DNA of 26,052 bases from an uncultured Sphingomonadales bacterium (GTDB lineage Bacteria; Pseudomonadota; Alphaproteobacteria; Sphingomonadales; Sphingomonadaceae): positions 1 through 26,052 of the forward strand of contig CAIWFP010000431.1 in NCBI GenBank assembly GCA_903911985.1, in the 5' to 3' direction. Of the stretch, positions 8,212 through 16,080 are shown one piece after another. Numbering within the stretch: the first letter of the stretch is position 1; each line of letters opens with the position of its first letter. Position numbers and translations under genes: made by a program. The notes under the pieces are model-generated. The model was not told where the DNA came from and made no database searches. It saw only the letters and a program-made list of their open reading frames with translations.

Positions 8212-9408
8212 ATGGCGCATTATATGCCCTCCGCTCCTGCCTCCATCTTCGCCGGGATCCTGCCGGACACCGATCTCGCCGCGCTGTTTCAGCTGCCAAA
8301 AACCTTAACGGCTGAAAATTTGAGCAGCCGCCGCATTGTTGTGGCCATGTCGGGCGGAGTCGATTCGTCGGTGGTGGCGGCCCTGGCGGCGGCGAGCGGG
8401 GCGGAAGTCATCGGTATCACCCTGCAGCTTTACGATCATGGCGCCGCGGTAAAGCGTAAAGGCGCCTGCTGTGCGGGAGATGACATTCGCGACGCGCGCG
8501 CCGTCGCCGATCGACTCGGCATTGCCCATTATGTGTTCGATCACGAATCATCATTCCGCGAATCGGTGGTGGAGCGGTTTGCCGAGGATTATCTCGCCGG
8601 GCGCACCCCTATCCCTTGCATTCGCTGCAACATGGGCCCCAAGTTTACCGACCTGCTCGCCATGGCCCGCGATCTGGGGGCCGATTGCCTCGCCACCGGC
8701 CATTATGTGCGCCGGGTCGAGGGGGCGGATGGCGCGGAACTGCATCGCGCGGCCGACCCGGCGCGCGACCAGAGCTATTTCCTCTATGGCACCACATCCA
8801 GCCAACTCGACTTTCTGCGCTTTCCCCTTGGCGGCCTGCCCAAGAGTGCCGTGCGCCAGCTGGCCGAGGCCGCCGGGCTGAAAGTCGCCGCCAAGCCCGA
8901 TTCGCAGGACATCTGCTTCGTGCCGGATGGCGACTATGCCAGCGTGGTGCGTGCCGTCCGCCCCGAAGCCGAAGCCGGCGGCGAAATCATCCATGCGCAA
9001 AGCGGCGCGGTGCTGGGCCAGCACAAGGGCATCATCCACTTCACCGTGGGCCAGCGCCGGGGGCTGGAGATTGGCGGGCAGGCCGAGCCGCTTTATGTCG
9101 TGGGGATAGAGGCCGCCTCCTCGCGCGTGCTGGTCGGGCCGCGCGCCATGCTCGCGGTGGGCGCGGCGCGGCTGTCGGAGACCAATCGCATTGGGCCCCT
9201 CGCCCCCGGCGAGACGCTCACCGCCAAGGTGCGTTCTCTCGCCCGGCCCGTGCCAGTGATTCTGGAGGGTGTGCCGGGCGATGGCGCCGGGGTGCTCATC
9301 CGATTTCTGGCGCCGGAATATGGCGTGGCGCCCGGGCAGGCGGCAGTGCTCTATGCGGGCGACCGGGTGGTGGGTGGCGGCTGGATCGAGGAAACATACC
9401 CGGCCTGA
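8212..9408 (+). CDS. mnmA: tRNA-specific 2-thiouridylase MnmA
   Basis: This enzyme of 398 residues puts sulfur on C2 of uridine 34 in the Lys, Glu and Gln tRNAs, using ATP and a persulfide relayed to its cysteine. The PP-loop is SGGVDSS (47-53). The two catalytic cysteines are in RCN (Cys139) and DICF (Cys235). The stretch ATGHYVRR (161-168) and the motif DQSYFLY (186-192) are typical. The first 40 residues precede the catalytic fold and vary in the family, so the exact start is less certain; the ATG at 8212 is the first available. The gene stands alone between the sciP operon (divergent) and a convergent small gene 22 bases away. Confidence 0.96.
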   Translation: MAHYMPSAPASIFAGILPDTDLAALFQLPKTLTAENLSSRRIVVAMSGGVDSSVVAALAAASGAEVIGITLQLYDHGAAVKRKGACCAGDDIRDARAVADRLGIAHYVFDHESSFRESVVERFAEDYLAGRTPIPCIRCNMGPKFTDLLAMARDLGADCLATGHYVRRVEGADGAELHRAADPARDQSYFLYGTTSSQLDFLRFPLGGLPKSAVRQLAEAAGLKVAAKPDSQDICFVPDGDYASVVRAVRPEAEAGGEIIHAQSGAVLGQHKGIIHFTVGQRRGLEIGGQAEPLYVVGIEAASSRVLVGPRAMLAVGAARLSETNRIGPLAPGETLTAKVRSLARPVPVILEGVPGDGAGVLIRFLAPEYGVAPGQAAVLYAGDRVVGGGWIEETYPA

Positions 9409-9430
9409 TGTGTGGATTGCCGTGTGCGCT

Positions 9431-9820
9431 TCAGTCCTTCCACGGCTCCAGCACACAACCGGGGCCGGAGTGCCAGCTTGCGCTCTGGCCGGGCAGAAGC
9501 GCGTAGCGCGCGGTGATGGTGTGGGTATCGGCATTCTCGGTGAGCCACACCAGACTCATGCCCGGCTCGAAATCCTTCGCGCAATCGCTCAAGGGGCGAC
9601 CGGCGATATAGTGGCAGGAGCATCCCACCTTGGCGCCATAGGCGGCGGCTACCCGCGACTGATCTCGCAGCCAGGGCCAACCCAGCACGGCCCCGGCCAT
9701 GCCGCCAAGAATCAGGACAAGGGCCAACCAGCGGCCCCAGCCCGGCCGGTGCCCAGCCCGGCGCGAAGGCGGCTGCTTGCCGGGCCCGCGACCCCGGGCA
9801 ATCCTGATGCTGAGATTCAT
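9431..9820 (-). CDS. Small membrane-anchored Cys-rich protein, unknown function
   Basis: I see a 129-residue protein with a basic cytoplasmic N-terminus, one membrane segment (about 31-50) and a short outer domain. That domain carries GCSCHYIAGRPLSDC (66-80) and a last cysteine at 122 (GPGCVLEP). A similar CSC..AGR..C pattern is familiar to me as the N-terminal part of some sphingomonad serine hydrolases, but this is from memory. I chose the ATG at 9820 because AAGGA lies nine bases upstream; a much longer reading from 10207 would run backwards into the signal-peptide region of the next gene. It is divergent from the serine-hydrolase gene at 9978, which suggests a shared role in the envelope. 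No enzyme motif was recognised. Confidence 0.75.
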   Translation of the reverse strand: MNLSIRIARGRGPGKQPPSRRAGHRPGWGRWLALVLILGGMAGAVLGWPWLRDQSRVAAAYGAKVGCSCHYIAGRPLSDCAKDFEPGMSLVWLTENADTHTITARYALLPGQSASWHSGPGCVLEPWKD

Positions 9821-9977
9821 CTGCCCAATCCTTTTGGCCAATTTGTCCGGCCTTGAAACTCTATTGGATCCGAAACCTGTTTCGGCCGTGCCAGCACAGG
9901 TAAGCCGCGAGGCACCAGCACTGGCATTGCGATTCGCCGGTTGCGATTCGAAGTCCGCGCGCGCAAGGATCGATCCC

Positions 9978-11129
9978 ATGATCCAGCGCCGTTGCCTGAG
10001 CCTTATCCTGTCGCTGTCGCTGCTGCCAGCCCTGATGGGCTGCCACGCCCAACCGGGCGAGGCGCCGTTGAGCCCGGCCGCGCTGGCCGTGGTGGCGGAG
10101 CATTCCGGCGCCCCGCGCGAGGCACTGGCCCGGGCGATCGATGTGCTGTTTGCCGACAGCGAATCGGGCGAGACACGGGCTGTCGTCATCATGCGCGATG
10201 GCCGCATTGTCGCGGAACGCTATGGGCCGGGGTATGGGCCGCAGACGCGCTTTATCGGCTGGTCCATGTCGAAAAGCGTGACCGCGACGCTCATTGGCCT
10301 GCTGGTGTCGGATGGGCGGTTGCGGCTGGATAGCCCGGCGACCATTCCCGCCTGGCAGCGCCCCGGAGATCCGCGCGGCGAAATTACCCTGCGCGAACTG
10401 TTGCAAATGCGTTCGGGCCTGACCCATGTCGAAAACGCCGATCCCGCCTTTAAATCCGACACCGCGCGCATGCTGTTCCTCGATGGCCGCGACGACATGG
10501 CCGCCTATGCCGAGGCGCAGCCGCTGGAGGATGATCCCGGCGCTAAATGGCGCTATTCCACCGCTACTGCCGTCATTCTGGCCGACATTGCCACCCGGGC
10601 GCTGACCGACAGCCATGATGCCGCCACCCGCCAGCACGCTTTGGCGGATTATCTGCGCACCCGCCTTTTCGAGCCTGCCGGGCTTGCCTCGATGGTGGCC
10701 GAGTATGACGCCGCCGGCACGATGGCGGGTGGCAGCATGGTCCACGCCACGGCACGCGATTGGGCCCGCTTTGGCGAGTTGTTGCGCAATCAGGGGGCGG
10801 TTGGCCAAAGTGCGGATCCGGGATCCGGGAGAGGAGGGCAGATCCTGCCGCGTGAATGGATCACCTTCATGACCAGCCCTTCGCCCGCCAACCCCGGCTA
10901 TGGCGCCCAGATCTGGCTGAACCGCCCGCAGATTAATGGCACGAAGGAATTGTTCGCCGAGCGCGGCCCGGCGGATCTCTTCGCCTGCGTCGGGCATCAG
11001 GGTCAGTATGTTCTGGTCTGGCCGCGCCAAGGGCTGACCGTGGTGCGTCTGGGCAAGACGGATGATGCCAAGCGCCCCGCCTTGCTGGCGCATCTGGCCG
11101 ACATTGTGAGCCTGTTCTCAGCCGAGTAG
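9978..11129 (+). CDS. Serine hydrolase lipoprotein (beta-lactamase / class C PBP fold)
   Basis: This 383-residue protein belongs to the serine beta-lactamase-like superfamily (COG1680 type). An N-terminal signal ends in a lipobox, with the modified cysteine at residue 22 (LMGC), so it is probably an outer-membrane or periplasmic lipoprotein. The active-site motifs are SxxK at 96-99 (SMSK), Tyr193 (YST, in the place of YxN) and HQG at 340-342 (in the place of KTG). Such proteins are esterases, peptidases or amide hydrolases, and most are not drug-resistance enzymes. I chose the ATG at 9978 because it opens the lipoprotein signal; an upstream reading from 9699 would overlap the divergent gene. 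The substrate is unknown. Confidence 0.92.
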   Translation: MIQRRCLSLILSLSLLPALMGCHAQPGEAPLSPAALAVVAEHSGAPREALARAIDVLFADSESGETRAVVIMRDGRIVAERYGPGYGPQTRFIGWSMSKSVTATLIGLLVSDGRLRLDSPATIPAWQRPGDPRGEITLRELLQMRSGLTHVENADPAFKSDTARMLFLDGRDDMAAYAEAQPLEDDPGAKWRYSTATAVILADIATRALTDSHDAATRQHALADYLRTRLFEPAGLASMVAEYDAAGTMAGGSMVHATARDWARFGELLRNQGAVGQSADPGSGRGGQILPREWITFMTSPSPANPGYGAQIWLNRPQINGTKELFAERGPADLFACVGHQGQYVLVWPRQGLTVVRLGKTDDAKRPALLAHLADIVSLFSAE

Positions 11130-11162
11130 GCCGGGGTCCCGTCGCCCGGCGCGGGCTTCGCG

Positions 11163-12092
11163 TTAAGGGGTATCTCGCAGCACATCCCTTGCGGCGATGC
11201 CGCGCTCGTCAACATGGCCTTCCGGATCGGGGTGGATCAGCATCTCGACGTCGGGAAATTCGGCCAGCAGCTTGTCCTCGATCTCGTCCATCACGCGGTG
11301 GGCTTCGGTCACGCTCATCCGCCCGTCCACCCAGACGTGAAATTGCGCGAAATCGCGATTGCCCGAGGTGCGGGTGCGCAGATCATGCACACCGCGCAAT
11401 TCGGGATGGCGGCCCAGCACCGTGATGAAGCGGGCCTTCTTCTCGGCCGGCCATTCCCGATCCATCAGCTGGGTCATCGCCTCATCCGAGGCTTTCCACG
11501 CACCCCAGGCCAGCCAGCCGGCGATGCACAGGCCAAACAGCGGGTCGGCATGGGCAATGCCGCCGAACTGATCGAGCACCAAAGCGGCGATCACGGCGAT
11601 ATTCACCAGCAGATCCGCCTGATAATGCATGTGATCGGTGGTAATGGCGAGGCTGCCGGTGCGGCGGATGACATGGCGTTGCCACGCCAGCAGCGCCAGC
11701 GTGCCGACGATCGCCACGGCGGAAACCACAATGCCACCGCCCGCGGCTCTCGTGCGCTCGCCCGCCAGCAGTTGCTGGATGGCATGTTCACCCAGCGCAA
11801 GCGCCGAAAAGCCGATCAATATCACCTGAAACATTGCCGAGAGCGCCTCGGCCTTGCCATGGCCAAAGCGGTGGTTGGCATCGGCCGGCTGGCCCGCCAC
11901 CCAAACGCCCGCCAGCGTGGCGATGCTGGAAACCAGATCGAGCACGGTATCGGCGAGGCTGCCCAGCATGGCGGTGGAGCCGGTGGACCATGCCGCCCAG
12001 CCCTTGATGACCACCAGCGCCGTCGCCAGCGAGATGCTGGCGTAGGCGGCGCTACGGTTCAGTGCGGCGCGGGGGGCGGGAGCGGTGTTCAT
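11163..12092 (-). CDS. Cation diffusion facilitator family transporter (FieF-like)
   Basis: The protein of 309 residues is a proton-coupled exporter of divalent metal ions such as zinc, iron, cobalt or cadmium. It has six membrane segments and a C-terminal cytoplasmic dimer domain. All four ligands of the transport site are present: Asp48 and Asp52 in TM2 (SLADTVLDL) and His156 and Asp160 in TM5 (HMHYQADL). This DD-HD set is the one in E. coli FieF, which moves iron and zinc. The end of the C-terminal domain (HVWVDGRMSVTEAH and MLIHPDPEGH) is as usual. It converges with the serine-hydrolase gene with 33 bases between. The metal specificity cannot be fixed by sight. Confidence 0.95.
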   Translation of the reverse strand: MNTAPAPRAALNRSAAYASISLATALVVIKGWAAWSTGSTAMLGSLADTVLDLVSSIATLAGVWVAGQPADANHRFGHGKAEALSAMFQVILIGFSALALGEHAIQQLLAGERTRAAGGGIVVSAVAIVGTLALLAWQRHVIRRTGSLAITTDHMHYQADLLVNIAVIAALVLDQFGGIAHADPLFGLCIAGWLAWGAWKASDEAMTQLMDREWPAEKKARFITVLGRHPELRGVHDLRTRTSGNRDFAQFHVWVDGRMSVTEAHRVMDEIEDKLLAEFPDVEMLIHPDPEGHVDERGIAARDVLRDTP

Positions 12093-12177
12093 GCTGTCTC
12101 ACTTCTTCGCGGGATGGGGCGGCTGGCGCGGAACAGTGGGCCGGAAGCCATGGCCGGGGGGCTAATGGATTTTGGGT

Positions 12178-12834
12178 TTATGGATAGAGCAGCGTGCTGG
12201 ACCAGCCGTCATCCGCGTGCAACCCCCGGGTAAAGCGGCGGCGCTCATGCAGGCGGAAGGGGCGGTCCATCCAGAATTCGATCGCCACCGGCGTCAGGCA
12301 AAAGCCCGTCCAGTGGGGCGGCCGTGGCACCGGCCCGCCTAGAGTGCTGGCCGCCACCTTGGCGATGCGGGCCAAAAAGGCGGTGCGGCTGGCGAGGGGC
12401 CGGGATTGATCCGAGGCGGTCGCGCCAATTTGCGAATCGCGGCTTCGGCTGGCGAAATAGGCATCGGCCATGGCATCGCTCACCGGCGCCACATTGCCCT
12501 CAATCCGCACCTGCCGCCGTAGCGATTTCCAGTGAAACAGCATGGCGGCGTGGGGGTTGGCCAGCAGCTCGGCACCCTTGCGGCTATGGCTGTTGGTATA
12601 GAATACAAAGCCACCGTGCGCGCCCAGATGCTGCCCGTGTTCCTTCATCAATACCATGCGCAGGGACGGCAGCGCTTCGGACGTGGCCGTCGCCAGCGCC
12701 ACCGCATCGGGGTCGCCCGGCTCGTGGAGCTTGGCTTCGGCAAACCATTTGTCGAAAAGGGCAAAGGGTTCGCCCGAGGCGATGAGTTCGCCAGACGCAT
12801 CCTTATCGGAGCCAAAATTCATGCTGGGTTCCAT
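12178..12834 (-). CDS. pdxH: Pyridoxamine 5'-phosphate oxidase
   Basis: This FMN enzyme oxidises pyridoxine or pyridoxamine 5'-phosphate to pyridoxal 5'-phosphate, the last step in vitamin B6 synthesis and salvage. The FMN-binding FYTNSHSRKG (78-87) and the substrate-site RLHERRRF (194-201) are clear, and the end (LLYP) matches the family's usual RLxP terminus. With the ATG at 12834 the length is 218 residues, normal for PdxH; GGTGA lies upstream. ATGs at 12870 and 12822 are also possible, and the reading continues open to 13017 without family similarity. It is divergent from the J-domain gene, with a repeat-rich region between. Confidence 0.93.
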   Translation of the reverse strand: MEPSMNFGSDKDASGELIASGEPFALFDKWFAEAKLHEPGDPDAVALATATSEALPSLRMVLMKEHGQHLGAHGGFVFYTNSHSRKGAELLANPHAAMLFHWKSLRRQVRIEGNVAPVSDAMADAYFASRSRDSQIGATASDQSRPLASRTAFLARIAKVAASTLGGPVPRPPHWTGFCLTPVAIEFWMDRPFRLHERRRFTRGLHADDGWSSTLLYP

Positions 12835-12921
12835 CGGTTCACCGCCCGCTCGGCGGCTGCTCCCTGTCATAGCCCCTCGCGCCCACGGTTGAAAGGGGCG
12901 CCGGTGGCCGGAGTGGCCCCT

Positions 12922-12983
12922 AGCGTTGTTTGGCAGCGTTGTTTGCCAGCGTCGATTGCCAGCGTCGATTGCCAGCGTCGATT
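12922..12983. repeat. 13-bp tandem repeat in the pdxH/dnaJ spacer
   Basis: Three exact units of GCCAGCGTCGATT lie at 12945-12957, 12958-12970 and 12971-12983. They are preceded by a diverged unit (GGCAGCGTTGTTT, 12932-12944) and a partial one (12922-12931). The array stands upstream of both pdxH and the J-domain gene. Confidence 0.9.
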
Positions 12984-12989
12984 GATTGA

Positions 12990-13003
12990 TGATTGCGCAA
13001 TCA
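12990..13003. promoter_or_regulatory. Perfect 14-bp palindrome, possible operator
   Basis: TGATTGCGCAATCA is an exact inverted repeat 50 bases before the J-domain start and directly after the 13-bp tandem array. Its place in a divergent promoter region suits a binding site for a dimeric regulator. No known regulator motif was recognised. Confidence 0.45.
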
Positions 13004-13053
13004 ACGGGCAGGCGCACCTTGCCGTTCGGGCCCGCGCCTCCTAGCTAGGGAGG

Positions 13054-14019
13054 ATGGCAAAAGATCCTTACACCATTCTGGGCGTGGCCCGCGGCGCAGG
13101 CGAGAAGGACATCAAGTCCGCCTATCGCAAGCTGGCCAAGGAGCTGCATCCCGATCGCAATCAGGATAACCCCAAAGCGGGGGAGCGGTTCTCGGAAATC
13201 ACCAACGCCTATGACCTGCTCTCCGATGCCGACAAGCGCGCCCGTTTTGATCGGGGCGAGATCGACATGGATGGCAATCCCACCGGCTATGGCCCCGGCT
13301 TTGGCGGCGGCGGCAGGGGCGGGCAGGGTGGCTTCCGGCCCGAGGATATGGCCGGATTCGGTGCCGGAGGACATGGCGGTGCCGAGGGCATCGACATCGG
13401 CGACATGTTCGAGGGCCTGTTTGGCGGGCGCGGCGCGCGGTCTGGCTTTGGCGGCGGCGGCTTTGGCGGGCAGCACCGTGCCCCGCCAAAGGGCGCCGAC
13501 ATGCAATATCGCCTCTCGGTCTCGCTGCCCGATGCGGCCACTTGCGCGCCACAGCGCATTACCCTGTCGGATGGGAAAACCATCGACCTCAAGCTTCCTC
13601 CGGGCCTTGATGACGGAACGCAGGTGCGGCTGGCGGGCAAGGGTCAGGCAGGCCCCGGCGGCCCCGGCGACGCTCTGGTGACGATCTCCATCCAATCCCA
13701 CCCCTTCTTCCGCCGCGAGGGCGACACCATACGGCTTGATCTGCCGATCAGCCTCGATGAGGCCCTGGGCGGGGCGAAGGTCAAGGTGCCGACGGTGGAG
13801 GGGGCGGTTATGCTCTCGGTAGCGCCGGGCAGCAGTTCCGGCCGGACGCTGCGGCTCAAGGGCAAGGGCCTGACCCGCAAGGACAAGACGCGGGGCGACC
13901 AGCTCGTCACGCTCGAAGTGGCCCTGCCCAAAGCGGGTAGCGAGGCTGCGGCCGATCTCGCGCGGCGGCTCGAAGGCTGGCGTGATACCCGCGATCTGCG
14001 CGCCCGGCTGGGTGTCTGA
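13054..14019 (+). CDS. J-domain co-chaperone (DnaJ/CbpA-like, no zinc finger)
   Basis: The 321-residue protein stimulates the ATPase of DnaK-type Hsp70 chaperones. The J domain covers about residues 1-70 with the essential HPD motif at 32-34. A Gly-rich linker follows (about 83-150), then the two-lobed substrate-binding domain (about 152-300). The CxxCxGxG zinc-finger repeats of true DnaJ are absent, so this is a type-B J protein such as CbpA. The start is fixed by the J-domain opening (MAKDPYTILGV). AGGGAGG touches the ATG with no spacer, which is odd. It is first in a probable operon with the YihY-like gene (17 bases apart) and fabI. Confidence 0.93.
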   Translation: MAKDPYTILGVARGAGEKDIKSAYRKLAKELHPDRNQDNPKAGERFSEITNAYDLLSDADKRARFDRGEIDMDGNPTGYGPGFGGGGRGGQGGFRPEDMAGFGAGGHGGAEGIDIGDMFEGLFGGRGARSGFGGGGFGGQHRAPPKGADMQYRLSVSLPDAATCAPQRITLSDGKTIDLKLPPGLDDGTQVRLAGKGQAGPGGPGDALVTISIQSHPFFRREGDTIRLDLPISLDEALGGAKVKVPTVEGAVMLSVAPGSSSGRTLRLKGKGLTRKDKTRGDQLVTLEVALPKAGSEAAADLARRLEGWRDTRDLRARLGV

Positions 14020-14036
14020 TTGCCGCCCATCGCGCC

Positions 14037-14963
14037 ATGACCGAGCCAGCACCCACCGACCCCGCCGATCTGGCCCCCGATCTGTCCAGGGCCTCCGGAC
14101 CCTTTCGCGGCGTTCTCGTATCCCGGACGATGGCGGTGGCACGGCGGGTCGTCACCGGCGTGTGGAGCGATGGTTTCATCCATGCCGGCAATCTGGCCTA
14201 TATGGCCATCGTCTCGCTGTTTCCCTTTTTCATTGTGGTCGGCGCGATATTCTCCGGGCTTGGCGAGGCGCGGCAGCGCGTTGCCTCTGTGGCGGCCCTG
14301 TTATCGGCTCTGCCCCCGGTGGTGGCCCGGGTGCTGGAGCCGGTGGGTCGCGCGGTGATCAGCGCCCGGCATGGCTGGCTGCTGTGGGCGGGCGCGCTGG
14401 TCGGCCTGTGGACGGTCTCCAGCCTGATCGAGACGATCCGCGACATCTTGCGCCGGGCCTATGGCGCCCCGCCGACCGGGGCGGTGTGGTTGCGTGACCG
14501 CCTGCTTTCTACCGGCATGATTATGGTGGCGGTGGTGCTGTTGCTGGCCTCGCTCTATCTGCAGGTTGCCATAACCACCGCGCGCGAGGTGATCGGCGCC
14601 TTGCTGCCCGACTTTCAGGATGTGATGGGGGCTTTGCGATTGTCTCAGGCGGTGCCCTTGCTGGTGCTGTTCGGTGCGCTGTGGCAATTGTTTTACTGGC
14701 TGGCGCCCACGGATTATCGCCGTGCCGGGGATGCGCGGTATTGTGGGCCCAAATGGCCGGGAGCCTTGCTGGTCACGGTGTGGTGGGGGCTGGTTTCGAC
14801 GGCTCTGCCGATTTTGCTGCGGGTCCTGTTCAAATATGACCTGACCTATGGCAGCCTGGCCGGGGTGATGATCTCTCTTTTCTTTTTCTGGCTGGTCGGC
14901 TTAGGAATGGTAACGGGTGCGGAGCTGAATGCCGCACTGGCGAAGAACGCCGAGACAGGCTAG
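14037..14963 (+). CDS. YihY/BrkB family inner-membrane protein
   Basis: This 308-residue protein belongs to the YihY / virulence factor BrkB family (once wrongly called RNase BN). It has about six hydrophobic segments, with the family block GFIHAGNLAYMAIVSLFPFF near residues 44-63 and YDLTYGSLAGVMISLFFFWL (267-286) followed by GAELNAAL close to the end. The function is not settled; a transport or envelope role is often suggested. It starts 17 bases after the J-domain stop and ends 73 bases before fabI, so the three may share a transcript. Confidence 0.94.
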   Translation: MTEPAPTDPADLAPDLSRASGPFRGVLVSRTMAVARRVVTGVWSDGFIHAGNLAYMAIVSLFPFFIVVGAIFSGLGEARQRVASVAALLSALPPVVARVLEPVGRAVISARHGWLLWAGALVGLWTVSSLIETIRDILRRAYGAPPTGAVWLRDRLLSTGMIMVAVVLLLASLYLQVAITTAREVIGALLPDFQDVMGALRLSQAVPLLVLFGALWQLFYWLAPTDYRRAGDARYCGPKWPGALLVTVWWGLVSTALPILLRVLFKYDLTYGSLAGVMISLFFFWLVGLGMVTGAELNAALAKNAETG

Positions 14964-15036
14964 CAGACCCCACCGGACAATGTCGCGCCGGGTGCAACCG
15001 CCAAGGCAATAGCCGCGAACGCAGGAGAAATGGCGA

Positions 15037-15840
15037 ATGACGGGACTGATGCAGGGCAAGCGAGGCCTGATCATGGGGCTGGCGAACGACAAGTCGCTGG
15101 CCTGGGGCATCGCCAGAAAGCTGCATGAGCAGGGGGCGGAACTGGCCTATACCTATCATGGCGAATCGCTGGAGAAGCGTGTGCGCCCGCTGGCGGCAAG
15201 CCTGGACAGCGACTTCCTGATCGATTGCGATGTCTCGCAGATGGAATCGCTCGATCAGGCCTTCGCCACGCTGGCCGCCCGCTGGCCGACCATCGACTTC
15301 ATCATCCACGCCATCGGCTTTTCCGACAAGAGCGAGCTGCGCGGGCTCTATTGCGACACCAGCCTCGAAAACTTCCTGATGACGATGAACATCTCGGCCT
15401 ATAGCCTTGTCGCCGTGGCCCAGCGCGCCCGCGCCATGATGCCGGATGGCGGCTCCATCGTTACCCTCACCTATTACGGCGCCGAAAAGGTGATGCCCAA
15501 CTATAACGTGATGGGCGTGGCCAAGGCGGCGCTGGAAACCAGTGTCAAATATCTCGCCAACGATCTGGGGCCGCAGGCCATCCGCGTGAACGCCATTTCC
15601 GCCGGGCCGATCAAGACGCTGGCCGCCAGCGGCATTGGCGATTTCCGCTATATTCTGAAGTGGAACGAGCTGAATTCGCCGCTGCGGCGCAATGTCACCA
15701 TCGAGGATGTTGGCGGTGCCGGGCTTTATTTCGTGTCCGACCTTTCGTCGGGCGTGACCGGCGAGATCCATCATGTCGATGGCGGTTATAATGTTGTGGG
15801 CATGAAGCAGGAAGACGCGCCGGATATCGCCTTGAGCTGA
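15037..15840 (+). CDS. fabI: Enoyl-[acyl-carrier-protein] reductase (NADH) FabI
   Basis: FabI catalyses the last step of each fatty-acid elongation cycle, reducing trans-2-enoyl-ACP with NADH. The 267-residue length is normal. The nucleotide-binding start (GLIMGLANDKSLAWGIA) and the active-site Tyr146, Tyr156 and Lys163 are present at the same numbers as in E. coli FabI, in TYYGAEKVMPNYNVMGVAK (145-163). GRIHH-like EIHHVDGGYN (257-266 region) closes the fold. AGGAGA lies about nine bases upstream of the ATG. It is the target type inhibited by triclosan in other bacteria; nothing here shows a resistance change. An intergenic repeat copy follows 13 bases after the stop. Confidence 0.97.
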   Translation: MTGLMQGKRGLIMGLANDKSLAWGIARKLHEQGAELAYTYHGESLEKRVRPLAASLDSDFLIDCDVSQMESLDQAFATLAARWPTIDFIIHAIGFSDKSELRGLYCDTSLENFLMTMNISAYSLVAVAQRARAMMPDGGSIVTLTYYGAEKVMPNYNVMGVAKAALETSVKYLANDLGPQAIRVNAISAGPIKTLAASGIGDFRYILKWNELNSPLRRNVTIEDVGGAGLYFVSDLSSGVTGEIHHVDGGYNVVGMKQEDAPDIALS

Positions 15841-15853
15841 AGCGGCATTCTTC

Positions 15854-16020
15854 TTGGGGGTGTTACACCCCCAAACCCCCAAACCTATCGGCGTATTGGC
15901 AGAAACTCGCCGTTGCGCCCCGCCGCGCAGCGGCTTTAAAAGCCTGCGGCGCGGCGGCCTTGCGCTAGGCCGAACCGTTAGCGCGACAATGACAGGGAAG
16001 GGGTTGCCAAGGGCCAACCG
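15854..16020 (+). repeat. Composite three-hairpin intergenic repeat, copy B
   Basis: The 5' palindrome is at 15854-15874 (TTGGGGGTGT / ACACCCCCAA) and the central hairpin at 15932-15944 (GGCTTTAAAAGCC) inside CCGCCGCGC...TGCGGCGCGG. The GACAGGGAAGGGG block (15991-16003) matches copy D, but the usual GCAGGGG hairpin is replaced by unrelated sequence. Copy B lies between the convergent ends of fabI and an unknown secreted-protein gene. Confidence 0.82.
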
Positions 16021-16039
16021 ATTTGCATCGGCAAATCGG
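16018..16039. repeat. 9-bp hairpin replacing the 3' arm of copy B
   Basis: CCGATTTGC and GCAAATCGG form a perfect 9-bp stem around a four-base loop. It stands where the other copies of the composite repeat carry the GCAGGGG hairpin. There is no T-run on either side, so it is not a standard terminator. Confidence 0.6.
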
Positions 16040-16080
16040 CATATCAAACTGGTCCCTGCAAAACCCCCTTTCTTCCGGAT

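Noticed and set aside
9861..11093. A 410-codon open frame opposite the serine hydrolase
   Set aside because: The plus strand has a lipobox and all three active-site motifs. The antisense frame has no recognisable domain.
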